A stretch of 64,000 bases of DNA from Aminobacter anthyllidis (GTDB lineage Bacteria > Pseudomonadota > Alphaproteobacteria > Rhizobiales > Rhizobiaceae), in the NCBI RefSeq assembly GCF_018555685.1, contig NZ_JAFLWW010000003.1, positions 434,001 through 498,000 of the forward strand, in the 5' to 3' direction. A model generated the notes under the pieces. That model was not told the DNA's origin. It saw nothing but the letters and a program-made list of their open reading frames with translations, and did not search any database. Shown here piece after piece: positions 19,408 to 26,166 of the stretch. The position numbers and the translations under genes were made by a program. Every line of letters starts with the position of its first letter. The first letter of the stretch is position 1.

Positions 19408-20658
19408 TCACTCCACGATCTCCGCGGTCTCCACCACGGCATGGAACAGCACGTCGCAGCCGGCGGCGGCCCATTCGGGATAGATTTCCTCGTCTTCGTT
19501 GTGGCTCAGCCCGTCGACGCAGGGACAAAACACCATTGCCGTCGGCGCCACGCGGTTGATCCAGCAGGCGTCGTGGCCGGCGCCCGAGACGATGTCACGA
19601 TGGCTGTAGCCGAGCCGGTCGGCGGCGTCGCGCACGGCCTTGACGCAATCCGGGTCGAAGGCGACGGGATCGAAGTGGCCGACCTGCTCGATCTCGAAGG
19701 AAATGTCGAGCGCCTCGCAGATCGTCGCCACACCCTCGCGGATGCGGCCGTCCATGGCATCGAGCACTTCCTTCTCCGGCGAGCGGATGTCGATGGTGAA
19801 GACGGTACGCCCGGCGATGATGTTTCGCGAGTTGGGATAGACCTCCATGTGACCGACCGCGCCAACGGCGTCGGGCTGGTAGTCCATGGCGATCTCGTGC
19901 ACGAGTTCGGTCACCCGCGCCATGCCGAGGCCGGCGTTGCGGCGCTTGTACATCGGTGTCGAGCCGGTATGTGCTTCCATGCCGGTCAAGGTCACCTGCA
20001 GCCACTTCAGGCCCTGTCCATGGGTGACGACGCCGATTTCAATCTCTTCGTCCTCGAGGATCGGTCCCTGCTCGATATGCAGCTCGAAGAACGCCTTCAT
20101 CTTGCGGGCGCCGACCTTCTCGGTGCCTTTCCAGCCGATGCGCTCCAGCTCGTCGCCGAAGCTCTTGCCATGCGCGTCCTTGCGGGCATAGGCGAAATCC
20201 TGCTCGAGCACGCCGGCAAACACGCCCGATGCCAGCATGGCCGGGGCAAAGCGCGTGCCTTCCTCGTTGGTCCAGTTGGTGACGACGATGGGATGCTTCG
20301 TCTTGATGCCGAGATCGTTGAGTGAGCGGATCACCTCAAGCCCGCCGAGCACGCCGAGCACGCCGTCGAACTTGCCGCCCGTCGGCTGGGTGTCGAGATG
20401 GCTGCCGACATAGACCGGCAGCGCTTCGGGGTCGGTGCCTTCGCGGCGGGCAAACATCGTGCCCATCTCGTCGATGCCCATTTCAAGGCCGGCTTCGTCG
20501 CACCACCGCTTGAACAGATGGCGGCCCTCGCCGTCCTCGTCGGTCAGGGTCTGGCGGTTGTTGCCGCCGGCAATGCCGGGTCCGATCTTCGCCATCTCCA
20601 TCAGCGAATCCCACAAACGATCTGAATTGATTCGGAGATTCTCGCCAGGTGCGGCCAT
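19408..20658 (-). CDS. pydC: N-carbamoyl-beta-alanine amidohydrolase (Zn-dependent, M20/ArgE family)
   Basis: 416 residues. Metal-binding motifs follow the beta-ureidopropionase/L-carbamoylase order: GSHLDTQPTGGKFDGVLG (His and bridging Asp), WTNEEGTRFAPAM (Glu pair), FELHIEQGP (His) and a C-terminal LSHNEDE (His), with a dimerisation lid domain between about 215 and 330 (SRNIIAGR). It hydrolyses N-carbamoyl-beta-alanine to beta-alanine, CO2 and ammonia, the third step of the reductive pathway. The ATG at 20658 lies 11 nt after the cupin stop, so it is in the aminotransferase-cupin operon. Hydantoin-linked L-carbamoylase activity is a possible alternative. Confidence 0.92.
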   Translation of the reverse strand: MAAPGENLRINSDRLWDSLMEMAKIGPGIAGGNNRQTLTDEDGEGRHLFKRWCDEAGLEMGIDEMGTMFARREGTDPEALPVYVGSHLDTQPTGGKFDGVLGVLGGLEVIRSLNDLGIKTKHPIVVTNWTNEEGTRFAPAMLASGVFAGVLEQDFAYARKDAHGKSFGDELERIGWKGTEKVGARKMKAFFELHIEQGPILEDEEIEIGVVTHGQGLKWLQVTLTGMEAHTGSTPMYKRRNAGLGMARVTELVHEIAMDYQPDAVGAVGHMEVYPNSRNIIAGRTVFTIDIRSPEKEVLDAMDGRIREGVATICEALDISFEIEQVGHFDPVAFDPDCVKAVRDAADRLGYSHRDIVSGAGHDACWINRVAPTAMVFCPCVDGLSHNEDEEIYPEWAAAGCDVLFHAVVETAEIVE

Positions 20659-20669
20659 GGTTCGGACCC

Positions 20670-20969
20670 TTATGCTTTCAGTTCGACTTCAACGAACGAC
20701 ATCGGCTTGTCGCCGCCATTGACCACATTGTGCTCGACGCCTTCATCCCGCCTGTAGGCCAAGCCGGCAGCCATGTCGACACGCCTGACACCGCCACCCG
20801 GCTCCTCCAGCAGAAACGAGCAAGGCGTGATCGTCGTCACGACATAGTCCATGCCATGCCTGTGCCAACGTGTTTCCGCGCCGGGATCGAAATCCCAGCG
20901 CGTGACGCGGACCTTGTCATCGTCCACAAGCACTTCGCTCGTGGCCTGCTGCCGCGCCTGATAGGTCAA
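20670..20969 (-). CDS. Small cupin-domain protein
   Basis: 99 residues forming one cupin barrel: PGAETRWHRHGMDYVVTTI gives the first metal motif (HRH...), and GVEHNVVNGGDKPMSFVEVE gives the second. The start is TTG at 20969, which overlaps the aminotransferase stop by 4 nt (TTGA); this coupling supports the unusual start. No catalytic assignment is possible. Its place between the aminotransferase and the amidohydrolase suggests an accessory or ligand-binding role in pyrimidine catabolism. Confidence 0.85.
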   Translation of the reverse strand: MTYQARQQATSEVLVDDDKVRVTRWDFDPGAETRWHRHGMDYVVTTITPCSFLLEEPGGGVRRVDMAAGLAYRRDEGVEHNVVNGGDKPMSFVEVELKA

Positions 20970-22294
20970 TCCACCATCCTCAGCACTTCACGGACGTGAT
21001 CGATCAACTCGTTGATCTGGCCGTTGGTGATGATCAGTGGCGGCGACAGCGCGATGATGTCACCGGTGGTCCGGATCAGCGCGCCGCGCTCAAACGCCTT
21101 CACGAAGGCCGAGAACGCGCGCTTGCTCGGGCTGCCGGCAATCGGCTGCAGCTCGATCGCGCCGATCAGGCCGATATTGCGGATGTCGATAACGTGCGGT
21201 TCGCCCTTCAGCGAATGCAGCGCATCTTCCCAATAAGACGCAAGTTCGGCGCCGCGGGTCAGCAAGCCCTCTTCCTTGTAGGTGTCGAGGGTGGCGAGTG
21301 CCGCGGCCGAGGCGATCGGGTTGCCCGAATAGGTGTAGCCGTGGAAGAACTCGATCAGGTGTTCCGGCCCGGTCATGAAGGCGTCGTGGATTTCCTTCTT
21401 CACGAACACCGCGCCCATCGGGATGACGCCGTTGGAGACACCCTTGGCGGTGGTGATGATATCAGGAATGACGCCGAAGTAATCGGACGCGAACGGCGTG
21501 CCGAGGCGGCCGAAACCGGTGATGACCTCGTCGAAGATCAACAGGATGCCGTGCTTGGTGCAGATTTCGCGCAGTTTCTGCAGATAGCCCTTCGGCGGGA
21601 TCAGCACGCCAGTGGAGCCGGCGACCGGCTCGACGATGACGGCAGCGATGGTCGAGGCGTCGTGCAGTGTCACGATCCGCTCGAGTTCGTCGGCAAGCTC
21701 CGCGCCATACTCAGGCTCACCCTTGGTGAAGGCGTTCTTGGCCGGCAGATGTGTGTGCGGCATGTGGTCGACGCCGCCGAGCAGCGTACCGAACATCTTG
21801 CGGTTGGTGACGATGCCGCCGACCGAGATGCCGCCGAAATTGACGCCGTGATAGCCACGCTCGCGGCCAATGAGACGGGTACGTGCGCCCTCGCCCTTCA
21901 CCCGGTGATAGGCGATCGCCATCTTGAGGGCCGTGTCGACCGACTCCGAACCGGAATTGGTGAAGAATACATGGTCCATGCCCTTGGGCGCGATGTCGAC
22001 GAGGCGGTTGGCCAGTTCGAAGACGATCGGGTGGCCCATCTGGAACGCCGGGGCATAGTCGAGCTCGGCGGCCTGTTTCTGGATCGCCTCGGTGATCTTG
22101 GGCCGGCAGTGGCCGGCATTGACGCACCACAGGCCTGCGGTGCCGTCGAGAATCTTGCGGCCGTCGCTGGCCGTGTAATGCATGTCCTTTGCCGCAACCA
22201 TCATGCGCGGCGCCTGCTTGAACTGCCTGTTCGAGGTGAACGGCATCCAGAATGCGCTGAGATCGTTGGGCGTAACTTTTAGCCTGTCCGACAT
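20966..22294 (-). CDS. Omega-amino acid (beta-alanine):pyruvate aminotransferase
   Basis: 442 residues from the ATG at 22294, with GGAAAG 8 nt upstream. Class III PLP aminotransferase motifs: GLWCVNAGH, FFTNSGSESVDTALKMA, LIFDEVITGFGRLG and the PLP lysine in TTAKGVSNGVIPMGAV. The FW-MPFT N-terminal segment and HPIVFELANRL match the beta-alanine:pyruvate group. It would turn beta-alanine (or 3-aminoisobutyrate) into malonic semialdehyde with pyruvate as acceptor, the fourth step after PreTA, HydA and PydC. It heads an operon with the cupin and amidohydrolase; a RutR-like box lies about 77 nt upstream. Confidence 0.92.
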   Translation of the reverse strand: MSDRLKVTPNDLSAFWMPFTSNRQFKQAPRMMVAAKDMHYTASDGRKILDGTAGLWCVNAGHCRPKITEAIQKQAAELDYAPAFQMGHPIVFELANRLVDIAPKGMDHVFFTNSGSESVDTALKMAIAYHRVKGEGARTRLIGRERGYHGVNFGGISVGGIVTNRKMFGTLLGGVDHMPHTHLPAKNAFTKGEPEYGAELADELERIVTLHDASTIAAVIVEPVAGSTGVLIPPKGYLQKLREICTKHGILLIFDEVITGFGRLGTPFASDYFGVIPDIITTAKGVSNGVIPMGAVFVKKEIHDAFMTGPEHLIEFFHGYTYSGNPIASAAALATLDTYKEEGLLTRGAELASYWEDALHSLKGEPHVIDIRNIGLIGAIELQPIAGSPSKRAFSAFVKAFERGALIRTTGDIIALSPPLIITNGQINELIDHVREVLRMVD

Positions 22295-22370
22295 GACCAA
22301 GCTTTCCTTTCTTCCCCGGGTTCGGTACGGCCAACGCTTGGTCTTCGGTGCGTTTTCATGCTACGCAATT

Positions 22371-22390
22371 TTTTGACCGATTGGACAAAC
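22371..22390. promoter_or_regulatory. RutR-like operator between aminotransferase and rutR
   Basis: TTGACCGATTGGACAA (within 22371-22390) is a near-palindrome matching the RutR consensus TTGACCAnnTGGTCAA known from E. coli. It lies in the divergent spacer, so one site could control both the catabolic operon and rutR. A second, closer match lies at 28898-28915. Confidence 0.7.
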
Positions 22391-22515
22391 GTTAGCACCG
22401 CCGCATTGGCGGTCAAGGGATTACTACCGGAAATGCGGCTTCTGAGGCGCGCTCCACAGGTCGGCAAGAACTGGTCCAGCCGATTGGTCCAGATGGCGTC
22501 GGCACCCACCCTCGC

Positions 22516-23169
22516 ATGCGGGACGTGATGACCATGGAAGGCTCGACACCGCGCGGTCGCACCCGCATCCAGAAAGAAAAGCGCGAGGTCATCCTCGAGG
22601 CCGCGCTGGAGGTGTTTTCGACCAACGGCTTCAGGGGCTCGACCATCGACCAGATCGCCGAGGCGGCGGGCATGTCGAAGCCCAATTTGCTCTATTATTT
22701 CCGCCGCAAGGAAGACATCCACGAGACGCTGATGCACCGGCTGCTCGACACCTGGCTGGCGCCGCTGAAGGAGCTCGACGATATCGGCGACCCGATGACC
22801 GAGCTACGCAGCTACATCAGGCGCAAGCTCGAAATGGCGCGGGACTTCCCCCGGGAAAGCCGGCTCTTCGCCAACGAGATCCTGCAGGGCGCACCGCGCA
22901 TCATGGCGATGCTCGAAGGCGAACTGAAGACGCTGGTGGACGAGAAGGTCGAGGTCATCAGGGGCTGGATGCGCGCAGGCAAAGTCGCCAAGGCCGACCC
23001 ATGGCATTTGATCTTCGCGATCTGGGCGACGACCCAGCATTATGCCGATTTCGACGTCCAGGTCCGCGCCGTGCTCGGCCCCGACCGTGGCGGCGATGGC
23101 CGCTTCGAGGACGCCGCACGCTTCCTCGAACAGCTTTTCCTCGAAGGACTCAAGCCGAAGGCCAACTGA
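22516..23169 (+). CDS. rutR: TetR-family pyrimidine regulator RutR
   Basis: 217 residues. The N-terminal TetR helix-turn-helix is VFSTNGFRGSTIDQIAEAAG followed by MSKPNLLYYFRRKE. The ligand domain carries RutR hallmarks: LDTWLAPLKEL, YIRRKLEMARDFPRESRLF, LIFAIWATTQHYADFDVQV and EGLKPK, all alignable to E. coli RutR, which binds uracil/thymine. It should derepress the surrounding pyrimidine genes in the presence of uracil. ATGs at 22516, 22528 and 22534 are all possible starts. It is divergent from the aminotransferase operon with a shared operator. Confidence 0.92.
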   Translation: MRDVMTMEGSTPRGRTRIQKEKREVILEAALEVFSTNGFRGSTIDQIAEAAGMSKPNLLYYFRRKEDIHETLMHRLLDTWLAPLKELDDIGDPMTELRSYIRRKLEMARDFPRESRLFANEILQGAPRIMAMLEGELKTLVDEKVEVIRGWMRAGKVAKADPWHLIFAIWATTQHYADFDVQVRAVLGPDRGGDGRFEDAARFLEQLFLEGLKPKAN

Positions 23170-23196
23170 CCGCCGCAAGAAACAGCGGCCAGTTGG
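23162..23196. terminator. Hairpin between convergent rutR and EF-hand gene
   Basis: A 12-bp stem with one mismatch (23162-23173 with 23185-23196) spans the rutR stop, with an 11-nt loop. No clear T-run follows on either strand, so termination is likely but weak. Confidence 0.5.
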
Positions 23197-23206
23197 GCCC
23201 ACGCTC

Positions 23207-24016
23207 CTACCCTCGCGGTGCCATGAATTCCTGGCGCGACAGCCGGCCATCGGCATCGCTGTCAAACGCAGCAATCAGCGCCGGACCATCGCCATCGCCC
23301 GCATTGGCCTGGGCAAGCTCGCTGGCCGACAGCAAACCGTCCTTGTTGGCGTCCACTGCGGCAAAGGCCTTGTCGACAAGCGAGCGATGATGCGCTTCGA
23401 ATTCGGGGAAGCTCAGCCGACCGTCATGGTCGATATCCATCTGCGCGAACTCGCTGGCACGGATCTCCGTCGGACTGCCGAGACCTGCGCCCCTGCCAGG
23501 AACGCGCACGGCGAGGATGACCGGTTTGCTACCTGCTGCGCCGGGCGCGGCGCGCATGACAAACATCATCCCCGGGGGAGGCGTATCAGGCGGCAATCGA
23601 GCCTCTGGCTCCGGGGCGTCGGCGGCTCCTGTCTTGAACTTGCGGATCAGCGTACCGCTGCCGAACTCGCTCGAACTGATGACGCCGTTGCCGTCGGCAT
23701 CGAGCTCCTTGAATGCGGCCTGCAGGTCAGGCAGCGCGGTCGCCGGCGATACCGCCAGACTGACGCCGCCAACCGCGACGAAGGCCGCTAGCAATGCCAT
23801 TGCGGGTCGAGAATAGGTGCGAAACTTGGCCATGCTTCTTTCCCATGCTGTCTGGGGTGGAGAACATGCCGCCTCGGCCAGATAGGCGTCGATGAAACTG
23901 CGCACGACCTCGCTCGCCGGTCTGCCCTCGGCACGGCTGCGGGCCATCAGGGCCTGCTTGGTCTCGTGCGGGATCCTGATTTCCAGCGTTTCGCTTTTCT
24001 TGGGAGCTCGGGTCAT
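23207..24016 (-). CDS. Ribbon-helix-helix / transmembrane / EF-hand fusion protein
   Basis: 269 residues from the ATG at 24016. Residues 9-46 (ETLEIRIPHETKQALMARSR, then EGRPASEVVRSFIDAYL) form a CopG/Arc-type ribbon-helix-helix DNA-binding domain. Residues about 70-91 form one hydrophobic segment. The rest carries four canonical calcium loops: DADGNGVISSSE (106-117), DIDHDGRLSFPE (194-205), DANKDGLLSASE (222-233) and DSDADGRLSRQE (252-263). All are in one frame without a stop. A cytoplasmic DNA-binding and periplasmic calcium-binding topology would make it a membrane-tethered calcium sensor (inference). An internal ATG at 23833 with GGGAAAGAAG before it could also yield a secreted EF-hand protein of 208 residues with a signal peptide. 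Confidence 0.8.
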   Translation of the reverse strand: MTRAPKKSETLEIRIPHETKQALMARSRAEGRPASEVVRSFIDAYLAEAACSPPQTAWERSMAKFRTYSRPAMALLAAFVAVGGVSLAVSPATALPDLQAAFKELDADGNGVISSSEFGSGTLIRKFKTGAADAPEPEARLPPDTPPPGMMFVMRAAPGAAGSKPVILAVRVPGRGAGLGSPTEIRASEFAQMDIDHDGRLSFPEFEAHHRSLVDKAFAAVDANKDGLLSASELAQANAGDGDGPALIAAFDSDADGRLSRQEFMAPRG

Positions 24017-24114
24017 GGCGGGTCTCATCTTCGCCGTCGGCTTGGCGGCCCGCCAATCACGACAGGCCGCAGCGTTCATTGAAACATGAGAGCCGTCCCG
24101 ATGCAGGCGTTTTC

Positions 24115-24126
24115 GTGTCCGGACAC
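24115..24126. promoter_or_regulatory. 12-bp perfect palindrome upstream of the RHH/EF-hand gene
   Basis: GTGTCCGGACAC is a perfect dyad 99 nt upstream of the EF-hand gene start, inside a 235-nt spacer otherwise lacking features. Ribbon-helix-helix dimers bind short palindromes, so autoregulation is conceivable (inference). Confidence 0.35.
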
Positions 24127-24251
24127 AGCAAAAAGCACCACTTGCAGCGACGAAAAGAGGCAGATCGAAGATGCCTCGCGCATCCTCGGCCTGCTTTTGC
24201 ATGAATGGCTTAGATCAAAGAGCTGAATCAGTTTCTCGACAGCGATCGGCT

Positions 24252-24623
24252 CTATTGGCCAGCCGCGATCACCAGCAGGAAACTGCCGGCCAGAGCCACG
24301 TTGCTGACCACCCCGTTGATCCGGGAGGCGCGATCCGGACCCTGGTGGTCCCAGAAATTGTGGAACATCAGCGTCCCTGCAACCAGGAACACGATGAGCG
24401 CCGCTGCCGCATAGGCTGCGTGGAAGCCGACCATCAGCATCAAGCCGGCAACGATCTGCAGTACGATCCCGCCCCAAAGGACCACCCCTGCCTGCGGCAC
24501 GCCGCGAGTGGTCATCATGCCGGTGAGCAGTTTGGTATTGGCGATGTTGCGCAAGCCGGCAAAAACGAAAGCGCCGCCAAGCAGCAGCCGGCCGACAAAG
24601 GCCAGAGTCGAAATGTCGAACAT
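24252..24623 (-). CDS. DoxX-family membrane protein
   Basis: 123 residues from the ATG at 24623 (Shine-Dalgarno GGGGGA 4 nt upstream). Four hydrophobic segments and the motifs RLLLGGAFVFAGLRNI and HNFWDH mark the DoxX/SURF4-like family. Members sit in the inner membrane with redox or thiol-stress partners; CatD-like DoxX proteins assist quinone detoxification. It is the third gene of an Rrf2-AhpD-DoxX operon, 60 nt after the AhpD-like gene. Confidence 0.87.
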   Translation of the reverse strand: MFDISTLAFVGRLLLGGAFVFAGLRNIANTKLLTGMMTTRGVPQAGVVLWGGIVLQIVAGLMLMVGFHAAYAAAALIVFLVAGTLMFHNFWDHQGPDRASRINGVVSNVALAGSFLLVIAAGQ

Positions 24624-24682
24624 AAGTCCCCCATGGCGACCGCCTTCCGGCGATCGCTGCAAAACGTCTTTTGGTTTGTGAA

Positions 24683-25141
24683 TCAGGCGGCCTTGGCTTC
24701 GGCGACCGGATGAACGGCGTGGAACGTCACGCAAAGCCGGTTCCATGTGTTGATCATGCCGACCGCCATGGTCAGCTTGACCAGCTCTTCTCCCGAGAAG
24801 TGCTTTTGCGCTTCGGCATAGAGTTCCCCCGGAACACCCGCATCGGCAATGTTGGTGACGGCTTCGGTCCAGGCAAAGGCCATGCGCTCGCGCTCGCTGA
24901 ACAGCGGCGATTCCTTCCAGGCAGCTACCAGCCAGAGGCGCTGCTCGGTCTCGCCGTCGTGCTTGGCTTCGCGGCTGTGCATGTCGACACAGTAGGAACA
25001 GCCATTGATCTGCGACGCGCGCAGCTTGATCAGGTGCAGCAAGCCGACTTCGAGCCCACATTCGTTGATGGCGGTGTTGAGCGAGACCAGAAGCTTCGTC
25101 AGCTCGGGTGCGGCAGTATAGAAATTCAATCTGGGTTTCAT
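24683..25141 (-). CDS. Carboxymuconolactone decarboxylase/AhpD-family protein
   Basis: 152 residues. The AhpD core INGCSYCVDMHSREA contains the CxxC pair and the downstream His, so a thiol-peroxidase-like or disulfide-exchange activity is likely rather than lactone decarboxylation. The ATG at 25141 has GGAAG upstream and overlaps the Rrf2 stop by 4 nt. It is probably a cytoplasmic alkylhydroperoxidase-like enzyme under the adjacent regulator. Confidence 0.9.
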   Translation of the reverse strand: MKPRLNFYTAAPELTKLLVSLNTAINECGLEVGLLHLIKLRASQINGCSYCVDMHSREAKHDGETEQRLWLVAAWKESPLFSERERMAFAWTEAVTNIADAGVPGELYAEAQKHFSGEELVKLTMAVGMINTWNRLCVTFHAVHPVAEAKAA

Positions 25142-25671
25142 GGCATCTTCCTTTCGTTGATAAGTCTTTGCTTGGAGTTCTGCGGCCGCTGGTTCAGTGC
25201 CACGAAGGCGCAACTGGCGGCGACGATGCGTTGATCCGCGGTGGCATTGAAATCGGCGACGATGTCGGAGAGCCTGGTTTCAGCAAGTGCCGCGCGATAG
25301 GCCCGCTCGGCCTTGAGCATGGCGACATTGATGCCGCAGGGCTTCACATAGGCCGACGGGTCAAGCGCATAGCTGCCCTTCTGCCTGATCTCGCCGCAGC
25401 GAAACGCCGGTTCCCTGCCCTCGATCGCCAGCACGATGTCGAGCAGCGTGATTTTTTCCGCCGCCCGCGCCAGGCGGTAGCCGCCGTTCGGGCCGGGCAC
25501 AGATTCCAGGATCCTTGCCCCCGTCAGCGCCTTGAGGTGCTTGAGCAGGTAGCTCGGCGACAGGCCGAAGGCCACGGCCATGACATTGCCGGGCAGCGTG
25601 CCGTCGCCGTCGACTCCGGCCAGCATCGCCGCGCAATGGATCGCCGCCTCCACGCCATCACCAAGCTTCAT
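25138..25671 (-). CDS. Rrf2-family transcriptional regulator
   Basis: 177 residues from the second of two ATGs (25671), which is correctly spaced from AAAGGAG; the first ATG (25677) directly abuts that site. The winged-helix recognition region LSPSYLLKHLKALTGARILESV and the wing GPNGGYRLAR are Rrf2 hallmarks. Cysteines in FRCGEIRQKG and KPCGIN could ligate an Fe-S cluster or act as redox switches, though the spacing is not the IscR three-Cys pattern. It heads the AhpD-DoxX operon and probably regulates itself via the palindrome at 25706-25720. Confidence 0.9.
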   Translation of the reverse strand: MKLGDGVEAAIHCAAMLAGVDGDGTLPGNVMAVAFGLSPSYLLKHLKALTGARILESVPGPNGGYRLARAAEKITLLDIVLAIEGREPAFRCGEIRQKGSYALDPSAYVKPCGINVAMLKAERAYRAALAETRLSDIVADFNATADQRIVAASCAFVALNQRPQNSKQRLINERKMP

Positions 25672-25705
25672 CGCCATCTCCTTTATCGTCGATAATTAAT
25701 ATCTT

Positions 25706-25720
25706 GGATAAATTTTATCC
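25706..25720. promoter_or_regulatory. Putative Rrf2 operator
   Basis: GGATAAATTTTATCC is a perfect 7+1+7 dyad 35 nt upstream of the Rrf2 start in an AT-rich stretch, with a looser GATAATTAATATC beside it (25691-25703). Its placement and AT-rich dyad suit NsrR/RirA/IscR-type binding. Confidence 0.55.
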
Positions 25721-25758
25721 GCAATAGCTACGACGAAAAATTTCATTGATGACGATGC

Positions 25759-26160
25759 CTAAATGTTGAGCTCTGCTCCGGATCCGTCTTGCCTGCTCGC
25801 CGGCGTCACGTGGCTGAGCACGCACTTCCAGCCGGTTCCGTGACGGGCGAAGACATCGCTGGTCCATTCGTCGGCCGTAAAACGCTGACCGCGAAAATGG
25901 CCGCTGTTGACGACGCGCGCGGTGTAGACCGCGGTCGCGCCGTAGAGTTCGACGCGTGGTTCGCTGGCAGTTCGCATCATATCGTGGGTGAGGTCGCCCG
26001 AGGCGACCAAGGCGAGAAAATCTGTTTTGGATGTCGCACCGTCGGGGCCGACGATGACCCAATCGTCGGTCATGAAGTGGCCAATGGCAGCGGCGTCATT
26101 GGCAACGATCGCCTCCGCCCAGGCAAGAGCGAGTTCGACGATCTCGCTCCTGTCGTCCAT
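25759..26160 (-). CDS. NTF2-like (SnoaL/DUF4440) protein
   Basis: 133 residues. The cone-shaped NTF2-like fold is suggested by the N-terminal helix ELALAWAEAIVANDAAAIGH, the DDWVIVGPDG strand and the GTGWKCVLSHVTP C-terminal strand. It starts 6 nt after the preA stop, so it is co-transcribed with preTA. Family members are small ligand-binding or isomerase-like proteins; a specific role in dihydropyrimidine metabolism is not known to me. Confidence 0.83.
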   Translation of the reverse strand: MDDRSEIVELALAWAEAIVANDAAAIGHFMTDDWVIVGPDGATSKTDFLALVASGDLTHDMMRTASEPRVELYGATAVYTARVVNSGHFRGQRFTADEWTSDVFARHGTGWKCVLSHVTPASRQDGSGAELNI

Positions 26161-26166
26161 GGCTCC

